Of a stretch of DNA of 64,000 nucleotides, positions 1 through 9,158 are shown in pieces. Below the pieces are notes generated by a model. That model saw nothing but the letters and a program-made list of their open reading frames with translations, searched no databases and was not told where the DNA came from. A program made the translations under genes and the position numbers. Position 1 is the first letter of the stretch. Every line of letters begins with the position of its first letter. This DNA is from a beta proteobacterium KB13. GTDB lineage: Bacteria; Pseudomonadota; Gammaproteobacteria; Burkholderiales; Methylophilaceae. The stretch spans positions 583,827-647,826 of the forward strand of contig DS995299.1 in assembly GCA_000156155.1 (NCBI GenBank), given 5' to 3'.

Positions 1-1149
1 GAGGCATTATCTCTGTAAAGCTTAATGAGGGATTCCTTTAAATCTTTAGCGGGCGTAAATTTACATGCATAGGCATCTGCTTCATATTCATTTTTTCTTG
101 AATAGTGTGCCATAAAGGGCCTCACAAAAAATAAAAATAATGGGGAAATAAGAAAAAATAGAAGGAGCGCAATAGCATTTGTTTGGCTCTCAACACCAAG
201 TCCTAAATAGAACCAATCATTTGACTTCAGTAAATCTAAAAAATAGAGACCTACAAACGACAGGACAAATAGAAAAACTATTCTTTTTTTCACATGATTA
301 TGTGCAAAATGGCCTAACTCGTGGGCTAAAACTGCCAGGATTTCATTAGGTGAAAGTTTTTCAAGCAGTGTGTCAAAGAAGACAATCCTTTTTGCTTTAC
401 CAAACCCGGTAAAATAAGCATTTCCATGGGTGCTTCTTAATGAGCCATTCATTACAAATAAACCATCAGATTCAAAGCCACATTTTTTAAGAAGTTGTTC
501 AATTTTTGCTTTTAATTTTTTATCTTCCATAGGTTTAAACTTGTTAAAGATAGGTGCGATATAAAGGGGGTATATTGCCAACATAGTCACGTTGAAAATT
601 GAAAGAAAAATCCACAACCAGAACCACCAATAATCTCCAAGGTTACCAAAAATCCATAGCGCAATGAAAATGACTGGCAACATAATAATAATTGACACCA
701 GGCTTTGTTTGACTAAATCAGATAAATACAAGGAGAGAGTCATTTTATTGAAGCCAAATTTTTCGTCAATCACAAAAGTTTTGATTAGGCCTAAGGGGGC
801 TTCAATGATGCTCGATAGGATAATCACAGAAAAGATCAATACAACACCTTGTAAAATCTCATTATCAAAAAATTGTAAAGCAAGTTCATTGATGTAATTG
901 ATCAAACCACCAAGGGTAAGTAGGTATAAGAAAACCCCTTGAGCTATAAAGCCGAGAATATTAATTTTTGCTTTTGCAGAAGTGTACAATGCTGCTTTTT
1001 TATGATCTTTTGGTTTTACGATTTTTTTGAAGTCGCTTGGAACCACATTTTGATTCTTAAGGGCACTAGCATTTTGTCTAATTGATAGGTAGATTTCTGT
1101 CAGTGTGGATAGGATCAGTAAAAATAAGAAAATATAAGTAAAGGTCATT
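1..1149 (-). CDS. M48 family (Ste24/CAAX prenyl protease-type) zinc metalloprotease, C-terminus cut by window edge
   Basis: Partial gene: translating leftward from the ATG at 1149 gives 383 codons with no stop before the edge. The N-terminal half is hydrophobic, with several predicted membrane spans as in the M48_N/Ste24 family. The zinc motif HELGH lies at about 300-340, followed by HNHV, and the third-ligand region EYEAD lies near 60-90, so only roughly the last 30 residues are missing. Family members are integral membrane endopeptidases acting in protein quality control or processing. An in-frame GTG lies 15 bases upstream (1164), but neither start has a good ribosome site. The gene diverges from orn across 90-odd A+T-rich bases. 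M48/orn adjacency is, as I recall, common in betaproteobacteria. The family call is firm; the substrate is unknown. Confidence 0.88.
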
Positions 1150-1242
1150 ATTGTTGTATTCACTATTTAAAATCAGCATTTTAAAGTAAAAGAAATGTTA
1201 AAGTTATATATGTATTCAATTGTTTAAATTTTAATGGAAATC

Positions 1243-1797
1243 ATGACAAAAAATAACAACAATCTAATATGGATTGATATGGAAATGACAGGATTAAATC
1301 CAGTAACAGACAAGATCATAGAGGTTGCAGTTATTGTTACAGACCCACATTTAGAGATAATTGCTGAAGCTCCAGTTTATGTCATAAAACAATCTAATGA
1401 GTTATTGGATTCAATGGATGCATGGAACACAAATACACATTCAAAGTCCGGATTAATTGATAAAGTAAAACACTCTCAAATCACAGAAAATGTGGCTGAG
1501 CGTGAGCTGATTAATTTTTTAAGCCAATATGTGGATAAAAATAAATCACCGATGTGTGGAAATTCGATATGCCAAGATAGACGATTTATGGCAAATTATA
1601 TGCCTCAACTGGAGTCATACTTTCATTACAGAAACTTAGATGTTAGCGTTTTTAAAGAACTCGCTAAAAGATGGAAAACAAGCTTACTTGGACAATTTAA
1701 AAAGTCGGCCAAACATGAAGCCTTGGCGGATATCAAAGAATCAATTGAAGAATTAAAATTTTATCGTGAACATTTCCTAAGGCTTGATAGTGAATAA
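1243..1797 (+). CDS. orn: Oligoribonuclease (3'-5' exoribonuclease)
   Basis: Degrades very short RNAs (nanoRNAs and pGpG) in the cytoplasm, the last step of mRNA turnover. A DEDDh exonuclease fold is visible: IDMEMTGL near the N-terminus supplies the first Asp and Glu, [12 protein letters not shown] is the second acidic motif, and HEALADI near residue 155 carries the catalytic His and last Asp. Length (184 aa) fits the family. I chose the ATG at 1243, giving MTKNNN, because it matches the usual N-terminus; an in-frame ATG at 1234 would add three residues. The 3' end overlaps the start of crcB, so the two are probably co-transcribed. Confidence 0.95.
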   Translation: MTKNNNNLIWIDMEMTGLNPVTDKIIEVAVIVTDPHLEIIAEAPVYVIKQSNELLDSMDAWNTNTHSKSGLIDKVKHSQITENVAERELINFLSQYVDKNKSPMCGNSICQDRRFMANYMPQLESYFHYRNLDVSVFKELAKRWKTSLLGQFKKSAKHEALADIKESIEELKFYREHFLRLDSE

Positions 1798-2185
1798 CCT
1801 ATATCAATTTTTTATCATTGGTTTGTTTGCTTCCTTTGGAGCCATGCTGCGGTATTTTTTAGTTTTATTATTCCCGTTTAACTTTTTTATTATGAACGGT
1901 GTTCTGATCGCCAATATCGTTGGTTGTTTTTTAATAGGGGTCGTTTTGTATCTGGATTCACAATATCAAGTTATGAGCCAAGCTTTAAAGCTTGGGATAG
2001 TAGTTGGATTCTTGGGAAGCTTGACAACATTCTCAAGCTTTGGAGCCCAGTTTTTTAGTTTTATTGAAGAAAAGCTTTTTTTAAAAGCTTTTCTTCATAT
2101 CTCTATCACGGTTTTTTTATCTCTAGTATCTATTTATCTGGGATACTGGTTAATGAGTTTACTTCTCAGCCGTTTTTTTAGTTGA
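1790..2185 (+). CDS. crcB: Fluoride ion channel CrcB (Fluc)
   Basis: Small four-helix membrane protein that exports fluoride as an antiparallel dimer. Family marks visible are GAMLRY near the N-terminus, an N-x2-GCFLIG segment in the second helix, and [12 protein letters not shown], the phenylalanine-box and Na+ site region. Start: GTG at 1790 has AAGG seven bases upstream; an in-frame TTG at 1784 would sit on top of that site. It overlaps the orn stop by eight bases, and its 3' end overlaps the convergent rne by 27 bp. The coding sequence contains unusual AAGCTT-centred palindromes, listed separately. No fluoride riboswitch is seen upstream, since the region is orn coding sequence. Confidence 0.92.
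   Translation: MNNLYQFFIIGLFASFGAMLRYFLVLLFPFNFFIMNGVLIANIVGCFLIGVVLYLDSQYQVMSQALKLGIVVGFLGSLTTFSSFGAQFFSFIEEKLFLKAFLHISITVFLSLVSIYLGYWLMSLLLSRFFS
1978..2096 (+). repeat. Cluster of AAGCTT-centred palindromes inside crcB
   Basis: Seen directly: a perfect 18-bp palindrome CCAAGCTTTAAAGCTTGG at 1978-1995, single AAGCTT hexamers at 2017-2022 and 2035-2040, and a perfect inverted repeat with 14-bp arms (2066-2079 and 2083-2096, arm GAAGAAAAGCTTTT) around a 3-base TTT loop. Six AAGCTT hexamers fall within 111 bp. All are in crcB coding sequence, and all lie just past the end of the convergent rne gene. The hairpin could protect or define the rne 3' end, although no U-tract follows it on either strand. 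Function unknown. Confidence 0.8.
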
Positions 2186-4375
2186 TTTCTTTGTAGTTGA
2201 TGTCCTTGTCTTGGCTGTTTTGGTTGATTTCTTCGGTGCATCTTTTGTCTCAACCATTACCAACTTTTCGGTTTTTTTAGGCGCTGTTTTTTCACTCTTC
2301 GCCCAAGAAGCCTTTTTCCTGCGAACAGGTTTTTTTGCTTGATCATCTTGAGGTGCGCCCTGACTAGACTTTTTCTCTGTTTCAACTAACTTTAATCCAA
2401 CATCCGAAAGATTTACATCTTGTAGCTCCTCAGCCTTTTTCCTTGGTTGATTTCTCTTAGGCTTGTCTTTAGATTTATTAACAGAATCTAAGTTTTTATC
2501 ACTATTTTTTTCAACATCGACAGGAGTTTCAACCATGACCATTTCTGGTTTTTTATTTACGTTTTCCTGATTTTGTTGATTTGACCTGTAGTTTCGTGAG
2601 CGATTATTTCTCCTTCTTCTGTTATTTCTGTATGGTTTTTTATTACCTTCGCTCTCCTCTAGATGTTGTGATGACTCGTTATTTCTATCTGAAGCAGCTT
2701 CTGAAAAATCCTCGGTAGCATCATCATCGCTAGCAATCAAGCCCTTTATAAATCCAAAAAGTGATTTATTTTTAGACTTTCTAGATCTTTTCTCAGGAAT
2801 TACGCCTTTAACAGCAGGAATTTGTTTAACTTTTGTCTCTTGTTCGTTGTCATCAAGATTCTCAACATCAGGAACGTCCACTTCTTGATAGCTTAATCCT
2901 TTTTTGTTACCTAAGTCTGATGACGTAATCTTGAATTGAGGAACATCAAAGTACTTGTTAGCAATAATAAATATTTTATTATTTCCTTCTGATTCAGTTT
3001 GAATAATGATTTCTCTCTTTTCATTTAAGAGAAAGGTTGCAACATCAACAGGAACCTGAACTGAAATTTTTTGCCCTTGTTTTTTGTTAGATTGTTCCTG
3101 AATCATTCTGATTATATGTAAGGCGGATGATTGGAAGTCACGAATCCGGCCTGTCCCATTACATTTTGGACATTCTCCGTTACTTGTTTCACCAATGCTT
3201 GGCCTTAAGCGTTGTCTGGAGAGTTCCATTAATCCAAATCTTGATATTCGACCAGTTTGAATTCTCGCTTTATCATGCTTAAGAGCATCCCTGAGACACT
3301 CTTCAACCTCTCTTTGATGTTTTGGATTTTCCATATCGATAAAGTCAACAACAATCAAACCACCAATGTCTCGGAGCCTTAATTGTTTAGCAACCTCTCT
3401 AGCAGCTTCAAGGTTGGTATTGAAAGCTGTATTTTCTATATCTCTACCCTTGGTTGATCTACTTGAGTTAACATCAATAGATACTAATGCTTCCGTATGA
3501 TCAATGACGATTACTCCGCCTGATGGAAGCTGAACTTCTCTTAGGAATGCAGATTCAATTTGATTTTCAATATTAAATTTTGAAAAGAGGGCGGTGCTTT
3601 CTTCATACAATTGGATGCGGTCTGCATAATCAGGCATCACATGGTTCATGAATTGTGATGCTTGATCATAGATATCTTGATTGTCTATTAAGATTTCTTC
3701 AATATCCGTATTGAAGTAATCTCTAATAGCCCTTATGACAAGATTGCTTTCTTGATAAATCAAGAAGGGAGCCTCTTGTTGACCAGACGCTCCTTGAATG
3801 GCTTCAGATAATTGTGTTAGGTAATCAAGATCCCATTGAATTTCTTCAACACTGGCTCCGATACCGGCGGTGCGACCAATCACACTCATCCCTTTTTTTA
3901 CTTTTAATTGGGAAAGCACCTCCTTGAAGTTGGATCTCTCATCTCCTTCAATCCTTCTAGAAATTCCTCCGCTCTCAGAACTATTTGGCATTAAAACAAT
4001 ATATCTGCCGGCTAGAGATAGAAAGGTTGTTAGGGCAGCTCCTTTGTTGCCGCGCTCCTCTTTAGAAACCTGCACAATTACTTCTTGACCTTCATTGATT
4101 ACATCAGCGATGGATAAGTTTTTTTTGCGAGATTTTTTCGAATAAAATTCTTTTGAAATTTCTTTAAAAGGAAGGAAGCCATGGCGATCTACACCATAAT
4201 TTACGAAAGCTGCTTCAAGTGAAGGTTCAACCCGAGTAATTGTACCTTTATAGATATTACTCTTTCTTTGTTCCCTAGAGCTTCTTTCATAGTCTAGGTC
4301 TTCAATAGTAGAGTCGTTGATGATTGCTACACGTATTTCTTCAGATTGAGTTGCATTAAATAGCATCCTCTTCAT
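2159..4375 (-). CDS. rne: Ribonuclease E/G family endoribonuclease
   Basis: Main single-strand endoribonuclease for mRNA decay and rRNA/tRNA maturation. The start is the ATG at 4375 (MKRMLFNATQ), set by AAGGAG eight bases upstream; an in-frame ATG at 4381 is too close to that site. In order: an S1 domain (about residues 35-125), the 5'-sensor and RNase H-like region, the DNase I-like catalytic region with VDVNS and VVDFIDM (the Mg-binding Asp pair), and the Zn-link motif CPKCNGTG near residue 405. The C-terminal third is low-complexity, rich in Arg and Lys, with RRRRNNR and three MVET/LVET repeats. At 738 aa it is shorter than the 1061-aa E. coli enzyme, mainly in this scaffold tail. It converges with crcB and diverges from rluC. 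Confidence 0.95.
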   Translation of the reverse strand: MKRMLFNATQSEEIRVAIINDSTIEDLDYERSSREQRKSNIYKGTITRVEPSLEAAFVNYGVDRHGFLPFKEISKEFYSKKSRKKNLSIADVINEGQEVIVQVSKEERGNKGAALTTFLSLAGRYIVLMPNSSESGGISRRIEGDERSNFKEVLSQLKVKKGMSVIGRTAGIGASVEEIQWDLDYLTQLSEAIQGASGQQEAPFLIYQESNLVIRAIRDYFNTDIEEILIDNQDIYDQASQFMNHVMPDYADRIQLYEESTALFSKFNIENQIESAFLREVQLPSGGVIVIDHTEALVSIDVNSSRSTKGRDIENTAFNTNLEAAREVAKQLRLRDIGGLIVVDFIDMENPKHQREVEECLRDALKHDKARIQTGRISRFGLMELSRQRLRPSIGETSNGECPKCNGTGRIRDFQSSALHIIRMIQEQSNKKQGQKISVQVPVDVATFLLNEKREIIIQTESEGNNKIFIIANKYFDVPQFKITSSDLGNKKGLSYQEVDVPDVENLDDNEQETKVKQIPAVKGVIPEKRSRKSKNKSLFGFIKGLIASDDDATEDFSEAASDRNNESSQHLEESEGNKKPYRNNRRRRNNRSRNYRSNQQNQENVNKKPEMVMVETPVDVEKNSDKNLDSVNKSKDKPKRNQPRKKAEELQDVNLSDVGLKLVETEKKSSQGAPQDDQAKKPVRRKKASWAKSEKTAPKKTEKLVMVETKDAPKKSTKTAKTRTSTTKKSTKKTAEK

Positions 4376-4381
4376 TATCAT

Positions 4382-4618
4382 ATCTCCTTATAGATAAGAA
4401 GATTCAGATAGGAATAATGTTAAGCTTCTAATTTTCAATGATAAAGCTTAATTAAAATTCTAATATCAAAAATCTTATTTAAAAATTGCAACTCTTAACA
4501 TCTATTCGTAAATGGGGTTACAATCTTTCATGTTCAAAAAATTCTTTAAAATCAACCATTTTGATTTAAAGACTACAACAAGAGTATAGGGTAAAACAGT
4601 TAAAAAGAAAACAACTAG
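4382..4618. promoter_or_regulatory. Divergent rne/rluC intergenic region with AAGCTT inverted repeat
   Basis: Longest gene-free stretch in the window (237 bp), very A+T-rich. It holds the rne ribosome site (AAGGAG on the minus strand, ending next to 4384). It also holds an inverted repeat TTAAGCTT (4420-4427) / AAGCTTAA (4444-4451) separated by 16 bases. A weak minus-strand promoter of the form TTGAAA-16-TATTCC reads through the first repeat, so the repeat may lie at the promoter or in the rne 5' leader. RNase E is known to autoregulate through its leader in E. coli; whether that happens here is inference. I see no RNA gene in it. Confidence 0.4.
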
Positions 4619-5539
4619 ATGCAGAATAAGCAAATTCAACATATTGATATAGATGAGTCATCTGAAGACCAACGGATTGATAATTTTTTATTTAAAACAT
4701 TTAAAGATGTTCCAAAAAATCACATATTCAAAATTATTCGTAATGGAGAGGTAAGAGTAAATAAGAAAAGAGTAAAAACTCTTTATAAGTTAAAAATTAA
4801 TGATGTCGTCAGAATCCCTCCGATTGAATTTATTGAAAAAAAAGAAAAAAAACCTTCTGATAACTTTAAACCACATATTATTTATGAAGATGAATGGCTG
4901 TTGGTGGTTAATAAGCCCAGCGGTCTGGCTGTGCATGGAGGTAGCGGAATTGATTTTGGCTTAATTGAGCACATGAGGCATATAAAGCCTGAATATAAGT
5001 TTTTGGAGTTAGTGCATCGTATAGATAAAAATACTTCTGGCGTTATTGTGATAGCTAAAAAAAGATCCGCTCTAAGATCAATGCAAGAACTGTTTCGTAA
5101 TAAAAAAATTAAAAAAAATTATCTTGTGGCAGTCAAAGGTAATTGGGATTCCAAAAAGAAAGAAGTGAGTCTTCGATTGGAAAAAAAACAAACATCTGAG
5201 GGTCATCACGTGAATGTGGTGGAGGATCCTCTGAGGGGAAAATTATCCAAATCCATATTTTATCTTGTTAAACAAATGCAAAAACAATCATTATTATCTG
5301 CACAAATAATAACTGGCAGAACACATCAAATTAGAGTTCAGCTTGCTTTCTTGGGATTTCCTGTCCTAGGTGATGACAAGTATGGTGACTTTGCACTTAA
5401 TAAAAAATTACAATCGAGTGGTTTAAAAAGAATGTTTCTTCATGCTCATAAGTTATCCTTTTTTCATCCATTTACTGAGGAAAAAGTCGAGCTTACTGCA
5501 GACTTACCAATAGAACTTAGGAAGTTTTTTGATGAATAA
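4619..5539 (+). CDS. rluC: 23S rRNA pseudouridine synthase, RluC-type
   Basis: RluA-family pseudouridine synthase. The N-terminus is an S4 RNA-binding domain (about residues 15-75, with VRVNKKRVK), followed by the synthase domain. The catalytic-Asp motif appears as HRIDKNTSG near residue 135, where the family consensus is HRLDxxTSG. The later TGRTHQIRVQ motif is intact. RluC modifies U955, U2504 and U2580 of 23S rRNA in E. coli. Position next to rne, at 306 aa, supports RluC over RluD, although target sites cannot be read from sequence. Its end overlaps the next gene by eight bases. Confidence 0.9.
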   Translation: MQNKQIQHIDIDESSEDQRIDNFLFKTFKDVPKNHIFKIIRNGEVRVNKKRVKTLYKLKINDVVRIPPIEFIEKKEKKPSDNFKPHIIYEDEWLLVVNKPSGLAVHGGSGIDFGLIEHMRHIKPEYKFLELVHRIDKNTSGVIVIAKKRSALRSMQELFRNKKIKKNYLVAVKGNWDSKKKEVSLRLEKKQTSEGHHVNVVEDPLRGKLSKSIFYLVKQMQKQSLLSAQIITGRTHQIRVQLAFLGFPVLGDDKYGDFALNKKLQSSGLKRMFLHAHKLSFFHPFTEEKVELTADLPIELRKFFDE

Positions 5540-6170
5540 ATTAATAATTTTTGATTGGGATGGAACAATCGTTGATAGCACATCACATATCGTTCAATCA
5601 ATTAATAAGGCATGTTACACGTTATACAATCAAACTTTTGAGGAAAAAAAGATTAAGTCAGTCATTGGGTTAAGTCTTCCTGTTGCTTTTAAAAACTTAA
5701 CGGGTTTGGAATCTCAAACAGAATTTAATGAGTTTGCTGATTTATATAAAAAACTTTATATCATTGAACGACCAAGACCATTTGATGGCGTAGTTTTAGG
5801 CCTTGATCGCTTAAAAAAAAATAACTTTACTTTGGCTGTTGCTACCGGGAAAAGTCGACGTGGATTAGATAATGATTTTACAGCTTATGATTTAGGGAAG
5901 TATTTTAGTGACTCAAAAACTGCAGATGAATGTTTTTCTAAGCCCCATCCCCAGATGATTGAAGAGATATGCGCAAATCTAATGTTTGATCGCACATCCG
6001 TTACAATGGTTGGAGATTCATTAATGGACCAAAATATGGCGAAGAATGGCCATGTTAACTTTGTTGGAATAAATTATGGTGCAAGTTCACAGGGGGATTT
6101 TGATGATTATGGAAATTTCTTTGCTGACTCTCCCATCCTCTTATTTGACTGGTTATTAAATAATGCCTGA
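5532..6170 (+). CDS. HAD-superfamily hydrolase (phosphoglycolate phosphatase-like)
   Basis: Haloacid-dehalogenase phosphatase with all four motifs: DWDGTIVDS at the N-terminus (nucleophile and acid/base Asp), a motif-II region VATGKSRR, KPHPQM with the conserved Lys, and VGDSLMD with the metal-binding Asp. An alpha-helical cap lies between motifs I and II, as in Gph/PGP relatives. The ATG at 5532 is preferred over an overlapping TTG at 5529. It sits in the betaproteobacterial order rluC-HAD-Rieske-S49. The substrate is not certain; phosphoglycolate phosphatase is the usual automatic label. Confidence 0.85.
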   Translation: MNKLIIFDWDGTIVDSTSHIVQSINKACYTLYNQTFEEKKIKSVIGLSLPVAFKNLTGLESQTEFNEFADLYKKLYIIERPRPFDGVVLGLDRLKKNNFTLAVATGKSRRGLDNDFTAYDLGKYFSDSKTADECFSKPHPQMIEEICANLMFDRTSVTMVGDSLMDQNMAKNGHVNFVGINYGASSQGDFDDYGNFFADSPILLFDWLLNNA

Positions 6171-6510
6171 GTCAATTATTTTTGAAAAAAACAATATTAT
6201 AAATTCAGCCACAAAGGCTGTTAAATCATATGTAAATAATGAAACATCAATATTTGTTGTTTATTTTGAAGGTGAATTTCATGCCTACATCAACCAATGT
6301 CAACACCTACCAGTTGAGCTTGATTGGGATGAGGCACATTATTTCGATGAAACAGAAAAATTTTTGATTTGTGCAACTCATGGAGCTGTATACGATCCAA
6401 AAACTGGCCATTGTCTTTCGGGGCCATGCAAGTCAAAATACCTAAAAAAATTAGAGGTTATTGAGAGAAATCATAAAATTGAGGTAATTTACGATGACAG
6501 TAAAAAATAA
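6163..6510 (+). CDS. Small Rieske [2Fe-2S] domain protein
   Basis: A 115-residue protein that is almost entirely one Rieske domain. The two ligand pairs are CQH near residue 46 and CATH near residue 77, followed by the typical SGPC segment near residue 90. Proteins of this size serve as ferredoxin-like electron carriers. No partner oxygenase is encoded nearby, so its electron acceptor is unknown. It overlaps the preceding gene by 8 bases and the following sppA by 17, so it is almost certainly in one transcript with them. The position beside rluC/HAD/S49 is, as I recall, conserved in betaproteobacteria. Confidence 0.85.
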   Translation: MPESIIFEKNNIINSATKAVKSYVNNETSIFVVYFEGEFHAYINQCQHLPVELDWDEAHYFDETEKFLICATHGAVYDPKTGHCLSGPCKSKYLKKLEVIERNHKIEVIYDDSKK

Positions 6511-7444
6511 AGATCAAGAAGTTAAAGACCAGGCGCTGAATACGCTACTTAACAATATCTTCATTGAAAATAGAAGGAATCGCAGATGGAGTAATTTTTT
6601 TAAAATTGTTACCTTCTTGTATCTTTTTATTCTTCTATTTATATTTCTTGGTAAACCTGGTGATCAAGTGAGTGCATCGGGAGAATTTACAGCACTGGTT
6701 AAACTTAATGGCATAATTTCGTCGGAATCTGAGATTAATGCGGAGGATGCAATAAAAAGCTTACAAAAGGCAATGAAAAATGATGGTACAAAAGGACTTA
6801 TTGTAAGTATTAACAGCCCTGGTGGAAGTCCAGTCCAGTCAGCAATGATTAATGATGAAATTAAGCGCCTTAAATTGATTTACCCAGAAAAGCCTATTAA
6901 GGTTGTCGTTGAAGATGTATGTGCCTCAGGAGGATACTTCATCGCAGTTGCAGCAGATGATATATATGCAAATAAATCAAGCATAGTTGGCTCAATTGGG
7001 GTCTTGATGAATGGTTTTGGCTTTGATCAGGCCATTGAGAAGTTAGGGATAGAAAGACGATTAATGACGGCAGGAAAAAATAAAGGAATTCTTGATCCAT
7101 TCCAGCCTATAGACCCTACTCACAGAAAACATGTACAACAACTTCTCGATGAAGTGCATCAGCAATTTATCACTGCAGTCAAAGAGGGCAGAGGCGATCG
7201 ATTATCTGAGGACCAGTCAATATTCTCAGGGTTGTTTTGGAATGGTGAGTCAGCATACAAATTGGGATTGATTGACGGCTTTGGGACGGTATCATCAATC
7301 GCAAAAGATGTAATTGGATATGAAAAAGTGATAGATTTCACGACTTATGAAACCTTTGCTGATCGCTTTGCAAAAAAACTAGGGGCTGGCATTGGCAGTG
7401 TGTTACACAGTCAAGTAATTAATAAAAATTATCAATTAAATTAA
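6494..7444 (+). CDS. sppA: Signal peptide peptidase SppA, S49 family (short form)
   Basis: Membrane-anchored serine protease that degrades cleaved signal peptides. One N-terminal membrane segment (about residues 38-55) follows a charged cytoplasmic stretch. The S49 domain carries SINSPGGSP, the nucleophile motif CASGGYFIA (Ser near residue 145) and TAGKNKG with the probable general-base Lys near residue 197. At 316 aa it is the half-length bacterial form rather than the 618-aa duplicated E. coli type. Last gene of the rluC run; it ends four bases from the convergent pgi stop. Neither end shows a GC-rich terminator. Confidence 0.9.
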   Translation: MTVKNKDQEVKDQALNTLLNNIFIENRRNRRWSNFFKIVTFLYLFILLFIFLGKPGDQVSASGEFTALVKLNGIISSESEINAEDAIKSLQKAMKNDGTKGLIVSINSPGGSPVQSAMINDEIKRLKLIYPEKPIKVVVEDVCASGGYFIAVAADDIYANKSSIVGSIGVLMNGFGFDQAIEKLGIERRLMTAGKNKGILDPFQPIDPTHRKHVQQLLDEVHQQFITAVKEGRGDRLSEDQSIFSGLFWNGESAYKLGLIDGFGTVSSIAKDVIGYEKVIDFTTYETFADRFAKKLGAGIGSVLHSQVINKNYQLN

Positions 7445-7448
7445 TTAT

Positions 7449-9101
7449 TTAGCAACTTTTTTTAATGTAATCTATCAGATTATTCGTTGAGGCATCAAAA
7501 CAGCTAGTCGTCTTTTCACCTTGAATTTTAGGTAAAACGAGGCGGGCGATTTGCTTGCCATATTCAACTCCCCATTGGTCAAATGAATTAATATTCCATA
7601 TGATGCCTTGAACAAATATTTTGTGTTCATAAAGAGCTATGAGTTTACCTAGATTTTTTGGTGTAAGCTTTTCGAATAAGATGGTGTTGCTTGGTCTATT
7701 TCCTTCGAATGATCGATGAGGTAGTAAAAATGATATTTCTTGATCACTTAATCCTGAATTAATGAGCTCAGACCGAGCTTCATCAATAGTTTTACCCATC
7801 ATTAACGACTGTGATTGAGCAAGAAGATTGGACATCAAGATTTTATGATGAAGATTTTTTTTATCTCCAGGGTTGTAATGAGATTTTATGGGCATAATAA
7901 AGTCACATGGTACAAACTGCGTTCCTTGATGAATCAATTGGTAGAAGGCGTGTTGTCCATTTGTGCCTGACTCACCCCATATAACTGGACCAGTCTCTAA
8001 GCATACTCGGTTGCCATCTCGATCAATAAACTTACCATTACTTTCCATGTCTGCTTGCTGCAAATAAGATGGCAACAGGGATAGTCCTTGATCATAAGGA
8101 AGAATAGCTTGTGTGTTGAATTTAAAGAAATTGTTATACCAAATGCCAATTAGAGCCATCTGAATTGGCATATTTTTTTCTATTGGAGCATTAAGAAAAT
8201 GTTGATCCATCTCATAAGCACCAGTTTGAAGGCCTTTAAAATTTTCAAAACCTAAGTAAATGGAGATTGAGAGCCCAATTGATGACCATAAGGAGTATCT
8301 TCCACCAACCCAGTCCCAAAAAATAAACATATTCTCTTCATTTATACCAAATTCTTTTACTTTTTCGGTATTAGTAGATACGGCAACAAAATGTTGACTG
8401 ATAGCATCATTATTTTTTGCATGATTTAAAAACCAATGTCGAGCGGAAAAAGCATTGGTCATTGTTTCTTGGGTGGTAAAAGTTTTGGAAGCAACTATAA
8501 AAAGGGTGGTTTCAGGGTCACACTGCTCAAGTGTTAACGCTAAGTCTGCGCCATCTACATTTGACACAAAATGAATATGTAAATCTTTTTGTGAATATGG
8601 CTTTAACGCTTTACATACCATTGCAGGACCTAAGTCAGAACCACCGATTCCGATATTAACAATCGTATTAATTTTTTTTCCAGTAAACCCTTTCCAGGAT
8701 CCATCATTAATGGAATTACTAAAGTTCTCAACCTGCTTTAAGACTTTTAAAACTTCTGGTTTAACATCAACACCATCAACAACAACGGGATTGTTGTCTT
8801 GCGAACGAAGTGCTGCATGCAGAACTGCACGATCTTCTGTTGTGTTTATTTTCTCACCACTAAATTGTTTAGCTCTCCAACCCTCTACATCAGCTTTAAT
8901 AGCTAATTTGTTAAGAAGGCCTAAAGTTTTGTCATTTATTCTATTTTTTGAGAAATCAAATAAAAAATCATCCAATGCTAGATGAAATTTTTCAAAACGC
9001 TGCTCGTCATCTTTAAACAGATCTCGCATCTGAACATTTTTGATATCGTCAAAATGTTTTTTTAGGTCTTGCCACTCGTTAGAGTTAATTATTTTCGTCA
9101 T
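7449..9101 (-). CDS. pgi: Glucose-6-phosphate isomerase
   Basis: Interconverts glucose-6-phosphate and fructose-6-phosphate. Length (550 aa) is that of the long bacterial/eukaryotic-type enzyme. Motifs visible: GIGGSDLGPAM (sugar-phosphate loop), ESGTNGQHAFYQ with the catalytic His, and the C-terminal signature SFDQWGVEYGK with the active-site Lys. In a methylotroph it would connect the ribulose monophosphate cycle to hexose phosphates; that role is inference. A monocistronic position between sppA and queG is likely, with a 57-base gap before queG. The ATG at 9101 agrees with the family N-terminus. Confidence 0.96.
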   Translation of the reverse strand: MTKIINSNEWQDLKKHFDDIKNVQMRDLFKDDEQRFEKFHLALDDFLFDFSKNRINDKTLGLLNKLAIKADVEGWRAKQFSGEKINTTEDRAVLHAALRSQDNNPVVVDGVDVKPEVLKVLKQVENFSNSINDGSWKGFTGKKINTIVNIGIGGSDLGPAMVCKALKPYSQKDLHIHFVSNVDGADLALTLEQCDPETTLFIVASKTFTTQETMTNAFSARHWFLNHAKNNDAISQHFVAVSTNTEKVKEFGINEENMFIFWDWVGGRYSLWSSIGLSISIYLGFENFKGLQTGAYEMDQHFLNAPIEKNMPIQMALIGIWYNNFFKFNTQAILPYDQGLSLLPSYLQQADMESNGKFIDRDGNRVCLETGPVIWGESGTNGQHAFYQLIHQGTQFVPCDFIMPIKSHYNPGDKKNLHHKILMSNLLAQSQSLMMGKTIDEARSELINSGLSDQEISFLLPHRSFEGNRPSNTILFEKLTPKNLGKLIALYEHKIFVQGIIWNINSFDQWGVEYGKQIARLVLPKIQGEKTTSCFDASTNNLIDYIKKSC

Positions 9102-9158
9102 TTATAAATGTTAATTTAGGTGAGTAAAATTGAAAGCGCTATTATAGCAAAAAATATA

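Noticed and set aside
664-897. Open frame of 77 codons on the plus strand
   Set aside because: It lies antisense to the M48 protease coding region, which has clear family motifs; no ribosome site or recognisable protein.
2066-2096. crcB inverted repeat as an intrinsic terminator for rne or crcB
   Set aside because: No T-tract follows the hairpin on either strand, so the classical form is not met; kept only as a palindrome.
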